Source: Schistosoma haematobium
Taxonomy: Eukaryota > Platyhelminthes > Trematoda > Strigeidida > Schistosomatidae
DNA length: 64,000 nt
Reading direction: 5' to 3'
NCBI RefSeq assembly: GCF_000699445.3
Contig: NC_067195.1
Coordinates: 68,382,591-68,446,590 of the forward strand
Shown here piece after piece: positions 22,753 to 35,000 of this stretch. The stretch's first letter is position 1; the number at the start of each line of letters is the position of its first letter. Position numbers and translations under genes: made by a program. The notes under the pieces were generated by a model. It was given only the letters and a program-made list of their open reading frames with translations. It did not search any database and was not told the DNA's origin.

Positions 22753-23690
22753 TTACTTTTGCATATTTATGTTCCGGTATTCCTCAATTTTACTCAAAAT
22801 TTTGACTCTGATATCAGCATCATTAGGAGATTGGAGAGTGCATACAAACACAAGACAGTTAAACTGGTCTTCTGTCATTACTGATGTTTTAAATCGCTTG
22901 TACTCGCAAATAGCTAAACTTGCGTGTTTCGCCCATCCATCACCACCAGCTTTTGTCATCTTGATGCACTGGTAGCAGATGTCAAAGTAGGATATTTGTT
23001 CAGCCAAAGCTTGTGGTAAGATATCCCATGTTGCATCAAAAAATTTCCTGGGTTCTTTGGACGGACGAAGTTACAGTAACTTTCGCATCCAGGAGTGCCA
23101 AATTTCCTTAGGAGTGTAGATCACTAGTGCAGATAGTCTGTGTCTGATGTTTGCGGGCATGTTCGTGTTAGACGAGGTTATTGTAACAAGCCGACCAACA
23201 TCAAAGTCATACCTCGCGACCAGCTTCTAAAGTAAATTACCCTTTCGACGTATCGAGATACTACGGCTGCTTTAAAGACCGTACAACACGAGAGATGTTA
23301 TTGCAGAAATATATTAGTAAACGTAGGTACAAGAATGAGAGTGAGACGACCACTGCGTTGGCTAGTCCATGGCGCGCAATTAACTGGTGAGCGTTGATTA
23401 TACTTGAACTTGACGAAGGTTAGTGAACTGTTCGACATTCAGTGACCCGACTACCGGATGATTTTGCTATGTTTCAGTGACATTTCACTGGCCCAACAAT
23501 AGTATTCTGAACTTAGCGGCGTCATCACGTTTGTTGAGATCGACCTGAAACAAATCTTTTGTTTCTTGAACCAGAAATTTAGTGTTATGACAGCCAAACC
23601 ACCAAAACGAAATTCATGGATAGAATCGGTGACAGGATCAGTATGTGGGTTATATGAATCATCAGTAAGCCCTACGCGATTAAGGTTCAT
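22753..23690 (-). pseudogene. Gypsy gag, degenerate
   Basis: 23690-23451 encodes SIHEFRFGGLAVITLNFWFK, resembling the gag N-terminus pattern of a short F-x-F-D segment before a W-F-K motif. 23007-22753 encodes VMTEDQFNCLVFVCTLQSPN and DADIRVKILSKIEEYRNINM, the C-terminal half of the capsid domain. The middle (23010-23110) is recognisable only in shifted frames (NFVRPKNPGNFF). The product would package element RNA; this copy cannot make an intact protein. Confidence 0.65.
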
Positions 23691-24069
23691 TTGTTGAGTT
23701 AGGATGTCCAGGATACGAACTCAGAACTGTTCATATTGTTTGTCCCGACATTCAAACAAAGATTCTGTCTGTTAAAGAGTGATTACATTGTCCTCCATTT
23801 GATTACAGCAGAATGAGATGTACAACTAACGGCAATCAAACACTTGGAACCTCGCAAATCAAAAGACGGAAGAAGTAGGGGAAGTGATCAATTGTTAAGG
23901 GTCAAGGTGGTACGGCAAAACACGGATATTTATGGTCATTAGCGTTAGCTACAATATCATTATGATCCTGCCAATCTTCAAGGAGGCAAGTAATGTTTTC
24001 ATCCAAGCGTAGCATGCCGAGCTGATATTCTATAAAGCTCAGTCATGTTCTGATTGACTGGAGTCTCTT

Positions 24070-24486
24070 TGGCCCCCTTAGAGCCTCAAGAAGGTTCGCC
24101 GTGCCTATCAAAGCTGTTCTAACAGTTGCAAAGAAAGATCACGGCCACCTGTGTATGAACAGGTATATTCGACATCTACTAAAAGGAGGAAATGAATGTT
24201 GGAACGTCGTCATCAGCCTTGAAACAGCAAGTAGGATGGAACGCTGCAGGTCATTGCTCAATAAATGTGCTAGTACAATTCGGGCAGCTCACAAAACATA
24301 TGAAAAACAGTTAACCCAATCTGTTTCCTCACCGACTACGATACTTAATATGTTGCTTGGCCAAGGTGAGTTACCTACGAACTGGAAGGGTGAAATTGTT
24401 ACTTTAAAACATAAAACAGGATCAAGACAACTTCTATCAAAATACAGACCTGTTAGCCTTGTTGAATTATGGTCTACTATGATATT
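24070..24486 (+). pseudogene. CR1-type non-LTR element, EN-RT linker and RT start (copy 1)
   Basis: A 133-codon frame contains CRSLLNKCASTIRAAHKTYE, typical of the linker between endonuclease and RT in CR1/jockey-like elements, then LGQGELPTNWKGEIVTLKHK and SKYRPVSLVE (RT motif with N/K-YRPVSL). It ends at TAA 24497-24499. There is no catalytic palm. Probably a truncated copy lying upstream of a second copy in the same orientation. Confidence 0.65.
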
Positions 24487-24949
24487 AGTACTGCTCTAAT
24501 AATAGACATAATCCTAAAATTGTACATTTCACATGATGCAACTACCTAATCTGTACGGTCTTGCGTGGAAGTCACATTATTATCCACACCAACTCACCGC
24601 GTCGTAACAATCATCAATATGTGATGGATAATGCACTTAGGCCAGAGACAGAACAATATATTTAATATGAATAAAAGGTATATAACAACATTCAATGATA
24701 GCCACGCTTGCAAGGCCGAGCCATGCCATCCGACCAATTCGAATTCACTCTATTCATTGTTACCGCCTTCTCCATCGCTGGGTTTTTCTCCGAATTAAAT
24801 GTTGAATATCTATTTCCCCAACTGTCCCGTGTTCATCTCTGAAGATTGTGTAGTTAGGGCTCACTGCCACTACAACCCCACCAGTGTCCTATTTAACGTG
24901 GATGCTGCGACTGATGGGAAGTGAATAACGTGGAAACATTGAAGAGAGG
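24487..24949. other. No recognised gene
   Basis: Spacer between two CR1-type fragments; may be the untranslated part of the second. No motif seen. Confidence 0.4.
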
Positions 24950-24969
24950 GGAAGATAGCCAAAAGTAAC

Positions 24970-25682
24970 ATGCGTTTAGTTGGAAAGTTCATGGTGGACT
25001 CAAATTCTGCGTGTAAGATTATTCCGCCAAAGTCCCAAAGTAAGACAATATTTAACCCTACTGTAGATGGGAAAATTTCGGCCTCATCGAACATTGCCAT
25101 GAGTCATTCGCTCAACTCCCATAACTCTGTTACAATGAAAACTAATCGTAAGATGCTAGTAGTTAATGGGCAAGATCTGACACCACGGTTGAAAGCCGTG
25201 AACACTACTTCAAAAGAAGTTAAATGCCTTCCTATTTTAATTATTTGGAATCTAGAGGAGTCGAAGGACAACGACCCTGCTAAAAGACATGCACACGATC
25301 TGCAGTTAGTGGAATCTGTGATCAGAAATGTACTACCTGAAGAGGTTTCAGGGGCACATATCACGAAAGTAATACGACTCGGTGAATGGGTTTGGGGCGA
25401 GACCAACCAAGAAGGATCTTGAAGTTGGTTCTCAGGAATTTCGAGGAAAGAGATATAATATTGAATAACGCACAAAGAACTCGTGATTCAAATATTCATA
25501 TCCGACCAGATTGGCCGCTTGAGGATCGAATCAAGTGGAAGAGTGCTCTTACGGAGTTAAGGACTCGAAGGTTAAGTGGTGAAAATAACCTTACGATTAA
25601 GGGTTTTCGGGTAGTCAGGTCTTGGAAGTCAATGCTTCGGAGGCCTGTGTGGGTAGGACGAATGATTCCCAAAACACCTTAA
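24970..25682 (+). pseudogene. CR1-type ORF1-like protein, frameshifted
   Basis: Two overlapping frames form one protein. 24970-25422 gives KCLPILIIWNLEESKDNDPA, LQLVESVIRNVLPEEVSGAH and ITKVIRLG. 25400-25682 gives RRILKLVLRNFEERDIILNN, NIHIRPDWPLEDRIKWKSAL and GFRVV. This resembles the ORF1 RNA-binding proteins of CR1-like elements (a fold beginning L-x-I-x-N-L-x-E-S and R-P-L-K-L/V). A frameshift near 25400 breaks it. The EN start of ORF2 follows at 25685. Confidence 0.62.
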
Positions 25683-26619
25683 ATGTGTGCTACACGAACG
25701 CCCGTAGTCTTAGAAATAAAACGTCCGAGCTAAATCTGATGGTGGATGAATGAAGTCCCGATATATTTGTTGTTGCAGAAACTTGGTTCATCGTAGATAT
25801 AGAATGTTCTCCCATCATTGCAGGCTATATCTGTATTATAAACGATAGAGTTTTACGTCGGAAGGGGGAGGCGTAAGGTTATACGTTAGGGATCACTTTC
25901 GCATACAATCAATCATATAGGAGACGCATGTTAATTGTACATGTGAGGTAGCATGTTGTAAAATTAAATCTGGAAATCGGTTGGTGACTATAGGAGTAGT
26001 ATATCGTAGTCCGTGTTGTCACGCCGACGACCTTATCTTAAGACACAACTACTCTTAGAGTAAGGCAGAATGTTGTCTCATCACTGGGGTCTTCAACGCA
26101 CCCCATATCAACTGGATAGAGCTTACAGCTCCAAGTGGAGGTTTCGATAGCGACCTTCTATCAACTGTTATTCAGAGTGCGCCCGTACGATGTATCACGA
26201 AACCAACACACATTGAATTGAAACATGATCCGTCACTGCTGGAGCTTGTCCTCACCCACTACTGTGAGGATGTCTTTGATATTCAGCACCTTCCCCCACT
26301 AATGAACAGTGATCACGTTGCACTTTACTTTAGGTTTACGACACATGGTATACAATTTATATCTGCTCCACCCCGTCCCAATATCTGGCGAGCTAATGTT
26401 CCGGCAATCAGGGACTGTGCTATCACGACCGATTGGTCGGTCGTCGCGGATGGATCGACGGAAGACGAATGGAATAAGTTTAAGGCTACATTGGAGTCCG
26501 TAACACCACTGTTTATCCCATGGCCAGCACGTACGCTATCACATTGCCCTCCATGGATTAATAACGAAATCTGGAAGCCTTTAAAGTGTAGGAAACACTT
26601 ATGTGACTTATTCCTGTAG
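25683..26619 (+). pseudogene. CR1-type endonuclease, degenerate
   Basis: 25685 onward reads CYTNARSLRNKTSELNLMVD and PDIFVVAETWF (APE-type endonuclease motifs I-II) with stops. 26218-26619 carries HYCEDVFDIQHLPPLMNSDH (the final S-D-H motif), then RPNIWRANVPAIRD and PPWINNEIW (linker). It would nick target DNA to start reverse transcription. The middle is broken by indels and stops. Confidence 0.66.
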
Positions 26620-26734
26620 ACGGGACATGAATAATTTAAGTGTGAATATAAAAAAATACGGAATATATGTAAAAAAGCCATAGGTAAATACTGAACGTTT
26701 TACGAAGACAGTGGCATATGATAGCTGTACTTGC

Positions 26735-27560
26735 CCGAAAGGATTGTTTTTGTATGTTAAAAAGCGAATAAAATGTATTGATGGTATTCCCCCGTTACTG
26801 TTGTACAAAATTTAGATTTACTAGCTGAATTTGATTTGGCAAGAGCTGAGACTTTTTCACACTGTTTTGACTAAGTTTACTCTATGTGTATAGTTATAAA
26901 TACTTGTCCCAATCAAACGAAGATAGCAGCCATAGGATCTATACACGTGACTGAGGGAACTCTTTTATGTAGGAGCTCTCGCGCTTCAGAATAACAGGTG
27001 TTGTACAGGAATGGATAGGAAACTTCTTATGTGATCGCAGTCAAAGAGTGAGGGTCAGTGGAACGCTATCCGATTGGAAGCCGGTCAAAAGTTGTGTACC
27101 CCAAGGCACCATCTTAGGCTTTCTGCTATTCCTTCTCTACGTTAACGAATTATCGCTATTATTTAAGTCGTCGGCACTAATATTATCGCAGCGTGTAGGA
27201 AGAAAATTAGTGACGGAACTTTCTAAACATCCTTACGATGAGCGCTTAAAACGCCTAAACCTTTCGTATTGTAGGACGCGAGGTGACCTTATACTGGCAT
27301 TTCATATCCTTAATTACGGTTCGTGTGTTAATATGTTTTATCTTTTTGCTCCCTTCAGCACTAATATTCTCTGAGGTCATAACAAGATTGTTCACAAGCT
27401 GCAATCTAATAAACTTAAAGTGGGGTTCCGTTTTTCTCATCGAGTGGTCGGTGACTGAAAAGCCTCACTCGAACAAGTGGTATCAGCGCCATCTGTGAAT
27501 ATTTCAAGGAGAAGCTGGACCTCCACCCGGAGGCAATCTATCAGGATTAACCTACTATCC
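26735..27560 (+). pseudogene. CR1-type reverse transcriptase fragments (copy 2)
   Basis: After a linker (FLYVKKRIKCIDGIPPLL at about 26750) come palm and thumb pieces: EWIGNFLCDRSQRVRVSG and SCVPQGTILGFLLFLLYVNE (normally S-G-V-P-Q-G-S-V-L-G-P-L-L-F). The catalytic Y/F-x-DD block is missing. Then RVGRKLVTELSKHPYDERLK, RGDLILAFHIL, FRFSHRVVGD and VVSAPSVNIFKEKLD. Deleted and frameshifted, same orientation as ORF1 and EN upstream. Confidence 0.68.
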
Positions 27561-27860
27561 TTATTACCGAAGACTAAAGAAGCTGGACCTCTTTACTCTG
27601 TCCTACCTGTCTGATTTTGGACGTGACAAATCCTCTCTTTTTTCCTAACAGGTCAGGACAACTCAGTGGACATGCCAGGCAAGTACAAAAGCCAAGAACG
27701 AACAAAATACTCGTGACATACAGGTTTTCACAACGAGTCAACAATTCCTGGAACCTGTCACCCGAAGAAATCGTGTCCGCCCCTTCAACTAACTCATTCA
27801 TGAGAAGACTAGACACTCAGAAGTTTACTAGGATACGACTAAAACAGGCCGTGTGCCTTT
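27551..27860 (+). pseudogene. CR1-type RT C-terminal fragment (copy 3)
   Basis: RRLKKLDLFTLSYLSDFGRD, then SGQLSGHARQVQKPRTNKIL, VTYRFSQRVNNSWN and EEIVSAPSTNSFMRRLD: the thumb and tail of the same element type, directly after copy 2. Only the 3' end is present. Confidence 0.65.
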
Positions 27861-28559
27861 CGTCCTCAATACACAAAGCTGGATCTGAATCTGATGAACC
27901 AATCGTTTTCCGTCAGTTTGACCTTCAGATGCTCGCAACCTCCACCATATCGTTGCGAAGAGGTAAGGTGTTTCCGTGCTTTTCATACATTATTGGGATA
28001 CTTATTATAATAACTAGAAATTGTTTGTGGAGTAAATTTTCACAACCGAACTTTAATTTCTATGGCATGTACACCTGCCAACACTATGTATCAACCGGTC
28101 ATACAGAAAATCGAGAACTACGACACTATCAGCGAGCTCATTTGTCAAAGAATGCATAGTGGGATCTGGTTTGTATATAGAAAAAAGTTGATTTTAAATT
28201 CTTAGCCGTTCATGATTTAAAAATATCACCATAGCTAAAGTTTCACATAAGCATGTTGTCTAAAGTAACTTGATTCGTACGTGCGGAATAACGTTATTCC
28301 GACAATCGGATTGAAGAAATTAATAAGTAATATAGATTCACACCTTCAGATAGGTGTGTTTTCACTGTTCAAAACGCCACATAATATTCTTGGACCAATG
28401 AAGAGCATATTTGTCCTATATTTCACCGCATCAACGTTTGACCTGCGCTACCCCTTCCAGTAAATGTTTCTGTAGCATTTATTCGAACAGAATATTAGAT
28501 TGACCCATTCTTATTACTACACAGGATGTTCCTGAACCTGATGCTGCTTCAATCTAGTG
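27861..28559. other. No recognised gene
   Basis: AT-rich; short frames (for example 28281-28463) lack family signal. Confidence 0.4.
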
Positions 28560-28810
28560 GTGCTAAAGTTTCAGTTTGGAAAGGACAGGAGACTAGATGG
28601 CCTGGTTTAGTCCTGGCAATTGTGGTCTCTCAGTTGATCTTTCTTTTAAAAGCGTTGGCAGATAAAGCTTCAATCACTTGTTGAGGGAATCAATTTCATT
28701 CGATCATGGTTCGATTGGAAAGTCGATAGTCATCTGACCAGTAATTTGTTCTGGGTTTGTGTACTTTCTCAGTGTCCTCGTAAATTCTGTTTTAAAAGAC
28801 AAAACGTGAG
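28560..28810 (-). pseudogene. CR1-type C-terminal fragment, minus strand
   Basis: Reading leftward: RIYEDTEKVHKPRTNYWSDD, YRLSNRTMIE and FPQQVIEALSANAFKRKIN. The order (basic segment, N-R/Q-R-V, W/F-x-x-L-P-x-x-V, A-F-K-x-x-L/I) is the tail of CR1-like proteins. Stops are present. Confidence 0.45.
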
Positions 28811-29139
28811 GGCATATCAAATACAAATTAACCTCTGGTTCTCCTATGTGACAATGGAAATATGTTTGATTTAGCCAGTCGATAATCGAACGGGAGCTTT
28901 GCTATCCTGAGAATCAGCTAAGTTGTGTGTTTTTTTAAATAGTAGTTTTGATACGTAATAAAAGATCAAAACAACAAACTTAAGATGGCTGTCTACTAAT
29001 CCCGCTGTAAGAACAACACTAATGGTGTACCAATTGGTGACTCAGTAACGACAGAATCACAATTTCCATAGGGCTCTCTGCTGAACAGAAAATATACCTT
29101 CATCGTGCATCTGAGAATCAATTCTTACAAAGAGGTATC

Positions 29140-31296
29140 TCAGTATCAGACTGAACTCGATGTCGCTTAAAAATTCATGCAAACAGCTATGGAAAAAGCA
29201 GCAACATTCATTAGAGATTTGAACCAAAAGGGTCACGAGAAACCAGTGGATTTCTAATAAGTCTATTGCACTGATAGATTCTCGTCAACTCATTCCATCA
29301 GGCTCTAAGCATGATGAAAAGCGTAAGCAAATCAGTTCTAGGTTAACCAAAAGTCTAAGGAACGACAGTGAGCAGTGGAGAGCAACGAAAGCAAAAGAGA
29401 AGGAAAAGGAAGCGACTGTAGGTAACGCCCGATAGCTTTTCAGACTAATAAAAGAAATAGGAATTAAGAGGCCAAATGTGAGACGATCTCGGGAAAAGAC
29501 TACACTTTTATCTGCTCTCAGCCTGCTATGTTAGGAGAGATTACGAGTTCACCTAATCTAAGAACGAACGACACAAAGATGGCTAAGTTAGCTATTGCGA
29601 CGCGTCCCAGCCCAGCTAACTAGGGAGAGAAGTCCAAGTTTGGAAGAAAGAAGTATATTCCTCAAGGGGCCAGAAACACGAACAACCACGACAAGTCTAC
29701 TCGGAAATACACTGATTTATATATCGATTCATACACCCGTTTTTGATTAATAATTAGAATAAAATCACATATATGAACAATACTTAGTTATAAGAGATCA
29801 TATGCTGAGTATAGTTCATGTTAACGTAATAATATATATTTTAAAGAATAAAGTGTCATACGGGGAAACAAAAATACTATACTGAGTAATCATCACATTG
29901 AATTAAAACAGAATTAATTTTGAACAAAAATCATAATGAATAAATCAATCTAATTTTGACTTTTCATCCCGTCATATCGCAGCCCAGACGTTTAGAATGA
30001 TGGGCGGAGCACTTTAAGGAGCAGTTAAGCTGGCTTTTAGCCACTCTACAGCTACCCACCATTCCCAAACAGCCTGATTGGAAAATTAAAGTAGGCCTCA
30101 AACTCTAATTGGATTTCAAAAAGCTATAGCTAATCTTAAACGAGGAAGAGCAGCTGGTCCAAATAAAATGTCTCCAGAGGTCTATAAATATGTTGGTTCA
30201 GTTTAAGCGAATTTTCAGTAATTGGTCTCCTACCAGGTGGTCTACTTATCGACTTATAATACGCAGATGACATAGTCTTGTTTGGTGAAGACGTTGATAA
30301 AATGCAGTCTTTTAGTAGCACTGAGCAACAATGCTAAAATGTTTGGGATGCATCTAAATGAAAATTGTTGCTTCAGGACTGGTCTGCATCAACACTTGAA
30401 CTAAGGATAGGGAGTGAAGTAGTCAAACGCGTTTACAACTTCACTTATCTTGGAAGTTCGATGAGCCCTAGTGGATTGGTGTTTGACGGAATGTGTGCAC
30501 GATTCAGAAAGCTCGTTTGGTTTTCGCCAACTTATGCCACCTATGGCGAAGGCGAGATATCCGTCTATCAATTAAAGGACGAGCAAACTGCTCAGTAGTT
30601 CGTTCTATTTTACGGCTGCGGAACGCGGCTGTTAAAGGTAGAGGATACTCGTAAGGTGCTATTATTTGATCACAGATGTCTTGGAAATATTGCTCGCATC
30701 TGCTGGGATCACTGGGTAATAGTGAGGTCAGACTCAGGGTATTAGGGAGTGATGGTTAGTCAGTTGATGAGGTTGTGAATCTTTATCGACTGAGATGGTT
30801 GAGCCACGTGTTACGGATGCCTGAACACCGATTACCACGACGTATAATGCTGACTAGTATTGGGGATGGTTGGAAGAAAGTTAGGGTCGGCCAAACAAAA
30901 ACGTGGCATCAATGCTTGAAGTCACTAACTTCTAGTCTGAGCCATGTTGGTAGATGCAGACTACTTGGTTGGGGTCGTTGTGACTATCGTAACCAATGGT
31001 TGGAGACTCTTGGTGACATGGCTCAGAATCGATCGCAATGGCGTCGGTGTATACACTCCCTGTCTTCCCTTAAACTAAGAGATTAAAATCACTTCATATC
31101 TTTCTTTCTACGAACCAATTCTTTCTTCTTGTACTATATCTCTATATGCAATCTTTCTCCTACATATTACTACCTTTGACCTAACCACTGCTATGAATCC
31201 GGTGTTCATCTTGTTGTGCTGATGCGGTATGGTAACCTGGACCGATGCACATATGTGCCTGGTCCTACGTTGTAGCTGACTGACTGACTGGCTGAC
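29140..31296 (+). mobile_element. RTE-type element family 1, decayed, 5'-truncated
   Basis: Broken frames in order: EN-RT linker (SNKSIALIDSRQLIPSGSKH, RKQISSRLTKSLRNDSEQWR, about 29245-29390), WAEHFKEQL-like segment near 30010, RT start AIANLKRGRAAGPNKMSPEV (about 30130), then a jump to EYADDIVLFGEDVDKMQSF (about 30270, catalytic ADD retained), VKRVYNFTYLGSSMSPSGLV and the C-terminal block (30600-31085). RT motifs between start and ADD are deleted. About 29530-29985 does not fit and looks inserted. The 3' untranslated part ends in a GACT-type microsatellite at 31265-31296. Confidence 0.75.
30775..31086 (+). pseudogene. RTE family 1 C-terminal region
   Basis: LYRLRWLSHVLRMPEHRLPR, GDGWKKVRVGQTKTWHQCLK and GRCRLLGWGRCDYRNQWLET, then LGDMAQNRSQWRRCIHSLSS, ending at TAA 31084-31086. 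This is the same peptide block as 1252-1790 on the other strand but extends to the natural C-terminus. Upstream frames (30365-30770) supply VEDTRKVLLFDHRCLGNIAR with stops. Confidence 0.8.
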
Positions 31297-31560
31297 TGGA
31301 TTGTTCACAATGGTATAGGTGTGTACATCCTTTGTCTTCCCTTAAACCGTGAAACTAAAATTGCTTTATACCTTTATTTCTACGAACTAATTATTTCTTC
31401 CTGTATTATATCCTTATACAATCTTTTATATATTAGTACCATTTAAGTAACTGCTTCGATGAATTTTTTGTTCATCTTGTTGTGCTAATGAGGTATGTAA
31501 ACTTAGACCGATGTACTCATGTGACTGGTCGTAAGTTGTAGCTGACTGAATGAAGATCAG
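31297..31560 (+). repeat. Second copy of RTE family 1 3' end in tandem
   Basis: Starts ATTGTTCACAATGGTATAGG and repeats, with divergence, the segment 31050-31296: TGTCTTCCCTTAAAC, TTCATCTTGTTGTGCT, GTTGTAGCTGACTGA. It is a 3' fragment only, placed just after the microsatellite tail of the first copy. The start also matches the complement of 1285-1305. Confidence 0.75.
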
Positions 31561-33683
31561 TGGATCTGTGTTGGACATATCTCCTAGGAAATGAAATCAA
31601 GTCTTTTTGTTTAAAGCTATTTAGCGATTGTGTAGTTTGTCGCTCATCTTTCCTGTGGGGTCGTTTTCAGGAGATGGTTTCCGGAATTTATAATGCTCAC
31701 TAAGTAATGTATTTAACTTTCCTATATAGACTAGTTTATTGACGAGGAGTACGGATCCCATGTTTTTGATAATGGTTGAGTTTTCACTTTTTTAGTTTAA
31801 GGTTCTTTGTGTTTTTGTTTTTAAAAACCTACAAAAGTCGACTTAATCCTTTATTGACCCTCTTAGTCGGTGTGGTTGACCAAAAAACAATATATGATTA
31901 ACGTTAATGTAATATGAATTTGCAATTATAGAGCGAAGTTGGTAGATACTGGACAATAAATACATTCGATTGTTGTAACAGAGCACTGATTAGGATAATG
32001 ATTGAGGTACCAACTGAGATTTGAATAATAGGTTGTGTGACGGCGACTAGGGATTGAGAACAAAAGTACGCAAGGCAGCACATGTATCAAGTGAGCAGTA
32101 ATCGTTATATTATTCAGGTGATGATGACGTTCTACATAATACCCGGAACAATATTTTGTATTGAATAACCATAATTGTACAATTAAAGCGAAATCATGAG
32201 AGATTTGGTCTACATTAACAGTTTCTACATAGCTTTCTCTTTGAGTTTCTAGATGGAACACTGATACAAACGTAAGTGGAAAGATACAAAATAAAACTCA
32301 AATATCGTAGTGCTCTTCTGTGAGAAAATTCTGTGTAAATATGTGGGTTTGGTGTGTGCGTACTATGCTAATGCACAGAATTATTGTGCATGTTGAGTAT
32401 GGAGAAAGGGGAAAATTCAAATAATAATGTACAATAATAATAATAAACTCTAGTCATACATGCGAAAAATCGATGTGATACTTAACGATGAAAAATAACC
32501 AGAACTACGGACATGTTTAGCTAAGATGTATATATTTGAATTTAAATGATGGATAGCTAACCAAACAGAATATAAGTAATTCTATGACAATTGCGTATGG
32601 ATAAAAAATTTGTTAGTCAGTGCAAAGAGAAAAAAGTTTAACGAATTTTACAAAATTAATCAGCAAAATAAGTACAACATTTAGGTCTGTTTATTACTCC
32701 ACCAAAACGAGTTACATATGTAGGGTTTAGGGTTGGATTGTTGTTGGTTTCTGGCGTAAAGGTCCCCTAACTGAACCTTCATCCATCTAACTAACATTAT
32801 TCTATCATAAAATTCAATATTAAGGGGTATTACTTGTAAATGAGTCATATCAAAATCAACACTCGACAAATTATGAATAGTAACAACTTAGACTTGTCGG
32901 GAGTTAAGGTCTTGGAGTTCGGTATTAAAGCTCTGAACTAACTAGATACGATCTTTGTCTTTGCTGACGTTCATTGCTTGGATCATTTATTCTGAAAATT
33001 TTCGCTCCTAGTATTTAGGGAGTTTCTCAACTGCTTAGGATCTCTCAGCAATATTCTTCGTCAATTTAATAATATACAATTTGATTGAGTCCCTCTGTTT
33101 CAGAGCTTAAATTTTTAATGTTCCTCCGTTTTGTCGGATTCTGTTTCGATATAGTGCTTTTCACCATGTTCTCGAATGTCGATTCTTTCCTATATATCTC
33201 TAAAATTTATAGACATCTTCGCTCAACTGAGTTTTGTGCTATATATCAAATATTCCTATCAAGATATACTTGTTTGTAAAACCTATACATCAGTTTCGAG
33301 CTATAACGAGGAACTAACTCAAAAGAAACATTTCTTCACCCGACTTGTATAAAAATAATGATTATATTGAGATCTCTTGATGTAGTAATCTAGTTTGGGA
33401 TGAAGTATATGTTCTTTTTCCTGTCCTTGCCATCCTTTTTGGATTAAGTCATGTAAATCTGTATGGTTTTCCCATCCCATTTCTATCATCTATATTCAGT
33501 GCGTGTTAGTGATATTTTAGTAGTTATTTTCCATTGTGTTTCACATATCATTCATTTACTGAAATTATACAACTTTCAAAGCCATCGTTTTTTGATAAGG
33601 CTAAGGCTTTACTCAGAAGACTCAATTTCTAAAATACTTTTTAGATTATATATCGTTTTGCGCGGAATCCTTATAAATTGGCA
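31561..33683. other. Upstream region of the ASTE1 homologue
   Basis: AT-rich with no transposon motif recognised. Promoter and any 5' untranslated exon of the gene starting at 33684 should lie here, but I cannot place them. Confidence 0.4.
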
Positions 33684-33932
33684 ATGACCGTACTGGGTCT
33701 AGATAAAATCCTTTTAAGGAGTTTCGCTCCATGGGAACCTTTATTTCTGAAAGATACTAAAGTTGTTGTGGACGCTGACGACTTAGTTGGTTTTCTACAT
33801 GATAAATTTTCTACAGGACTGTATGGTGGTGAGAATCTTTCTTTTTACATGGTGGTACGTTCGTTCTTTTTGAATTTGCAATGTTCGAATGTGGAGCCGT
33901 ACTTCATTCTAAGGGGTTGCTGTGACATGAAA
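33684..33932 (+). CDS. ASTE1: ASTE1 (Asteroid) homologue, exon 1
   Basis: ATG at 33684 opens exactly 83 codons up to a consensus donor (ATGAAA/GTAAGG), phase 0. The peptide starts MTVLGLDKI, where the family has M-G-v-R-G-L, and continues LFLKDTKVVVDADDLVGFLH, GLYGGENLSFYMVVRSFF and VEPYFILRGCCDMK. These align with the N-terminal XPG/FEN1-like half of human ASTE1 (L-R-D-T-K-I-V-I-D-G, Y-G-G-D-Y, P-Y-V-V-L-D-G-G-C-D). Of the acidic metal-binding positions, the first Asp (VVDAD) is kept, but the Asp of V-L-D-G-G is Arg (ILRGC). An ATG-less extension to 33678 is possible but unlikely. It splices to 42453. Confidence 0.87.
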
Positions 33933-34559
33933 GTAAGGGCTTTTTAACAAAAATTAACATAACTTCTAATCCTTACTTACACGTTGCAAATTGCTTTTAT
34001 TTATACTGTGAACTTATATCGTTCTCCAGTATCCTGGATAAACATCTCAAGATTAATACAATTATTTGTTTAATTTGTGTAGTGTTCCCATACTGAAGTA
34101 CTTGACAAGTTTGTTTTATTAAAACACATCAGCTGTGCCTTTCCTAAATCACAGTTAGGAATTTCAAGCTATCTTGGCCAATCTTCATGTAACATCTTCG
34201 AAACACCAGTCCGAAGAAGTATTTTTAAAATATTCACTTCTGTATATCGTCAGCAATTTAACTGGTATTAACGTCAGATACTTCTATGTAGCCTAAGACT
34301 GAGTAATCCGATTTGTCAGAAATCATCCAAACCATAAGTTCAGGATTATATAGGAACAGTGGTGTGATTTTTTTTATCATAAGCATAATTTCATAGTCAC
34401 TTAATTTCAGAGATCTCTTTAGAATACAATAATAGTGGACGGTATATTTTTTCAAGTTCTCAATGTTTTAAGTGTAAGCAATTAAATGGGAACAAGTAAA
34501 TTTAGGTGATTTAACGAGAAAAAGTTCATTAGGCTGTAGCATTTCCGCAGTCAACTAGG

Positions 34560-35000
34560 CTTGTTTTTGTCTGATCAAATATAAGAAGTCACACGACCTT
34601 TCTTGTTTAAGTCCTATGTTAGTGATTCGTCTACCATTCGTAAGTAGTACATTTATAAATGGTGTTCTGCCACCACATGAACTTAATGGCCTGACGAAAT
34701 TGATAGAATTACTTAATCTCTAACTGATCAGTATTTTCTTTACAAAGGATGAGTGTGTCATTCATATATTGAGATTAAAATGAAGACTTTTTATCCAACT
34801 GTGCACGTGACCTGTTTTCTGGTTTATCTAAAAAGATATCCGTTAACGTGAGACCCTACACCAAACCCATTTCTACTGCATTCAGTTGTTTGTATATTCC
34901 TCTGGTAGACATGACGTTCACATTCATGGTTCATTTAAGCACATTTATTTAGGTTCCAATGTGTATTTCAGTCTCTCCAATTTGGCTTGATATATAAAAA
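34560..35000 (-). pseudogene. Penelope-like RT fragment
   Basis: Reading leftward with frame changes: RGIYKQLNAVEMGLV (family: G-V-A-M-G-S-P-L-G), LTDIFLDKPENRS, then QYMNDTLILCKENTDQLEIK, where the catalytic Y-V/I-D-D is Y-M-N-D, and FRQAIKFMWW. It is a short palm fragment, too decayed to be active. Confidence 0.6.

Larger units (their letters stand above)
21690..23690 (-). mobile_element. Decayed Ty3/Gypsy element lacking RT (copy 3)
   Basis: On the minus strand gag (23690-22753), a zinc knuckle and protease (22620-22097) and integrase (about 22000-21690) follow each other, but there is no room for RT or RNase H between protease and integrase, so a large internal deletion is inferred. Frames are broken throughout. 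Motifs match other Gypsy copies in type but cover gag, which copy 1 lacks. Confidence 0.7.

Noticed and set aside
32700..32760. TTAGGG-like stretch (GTAGGGTTTAGGGTTGG)
   Set aside because: Only two imperfect units; no telomeric array.
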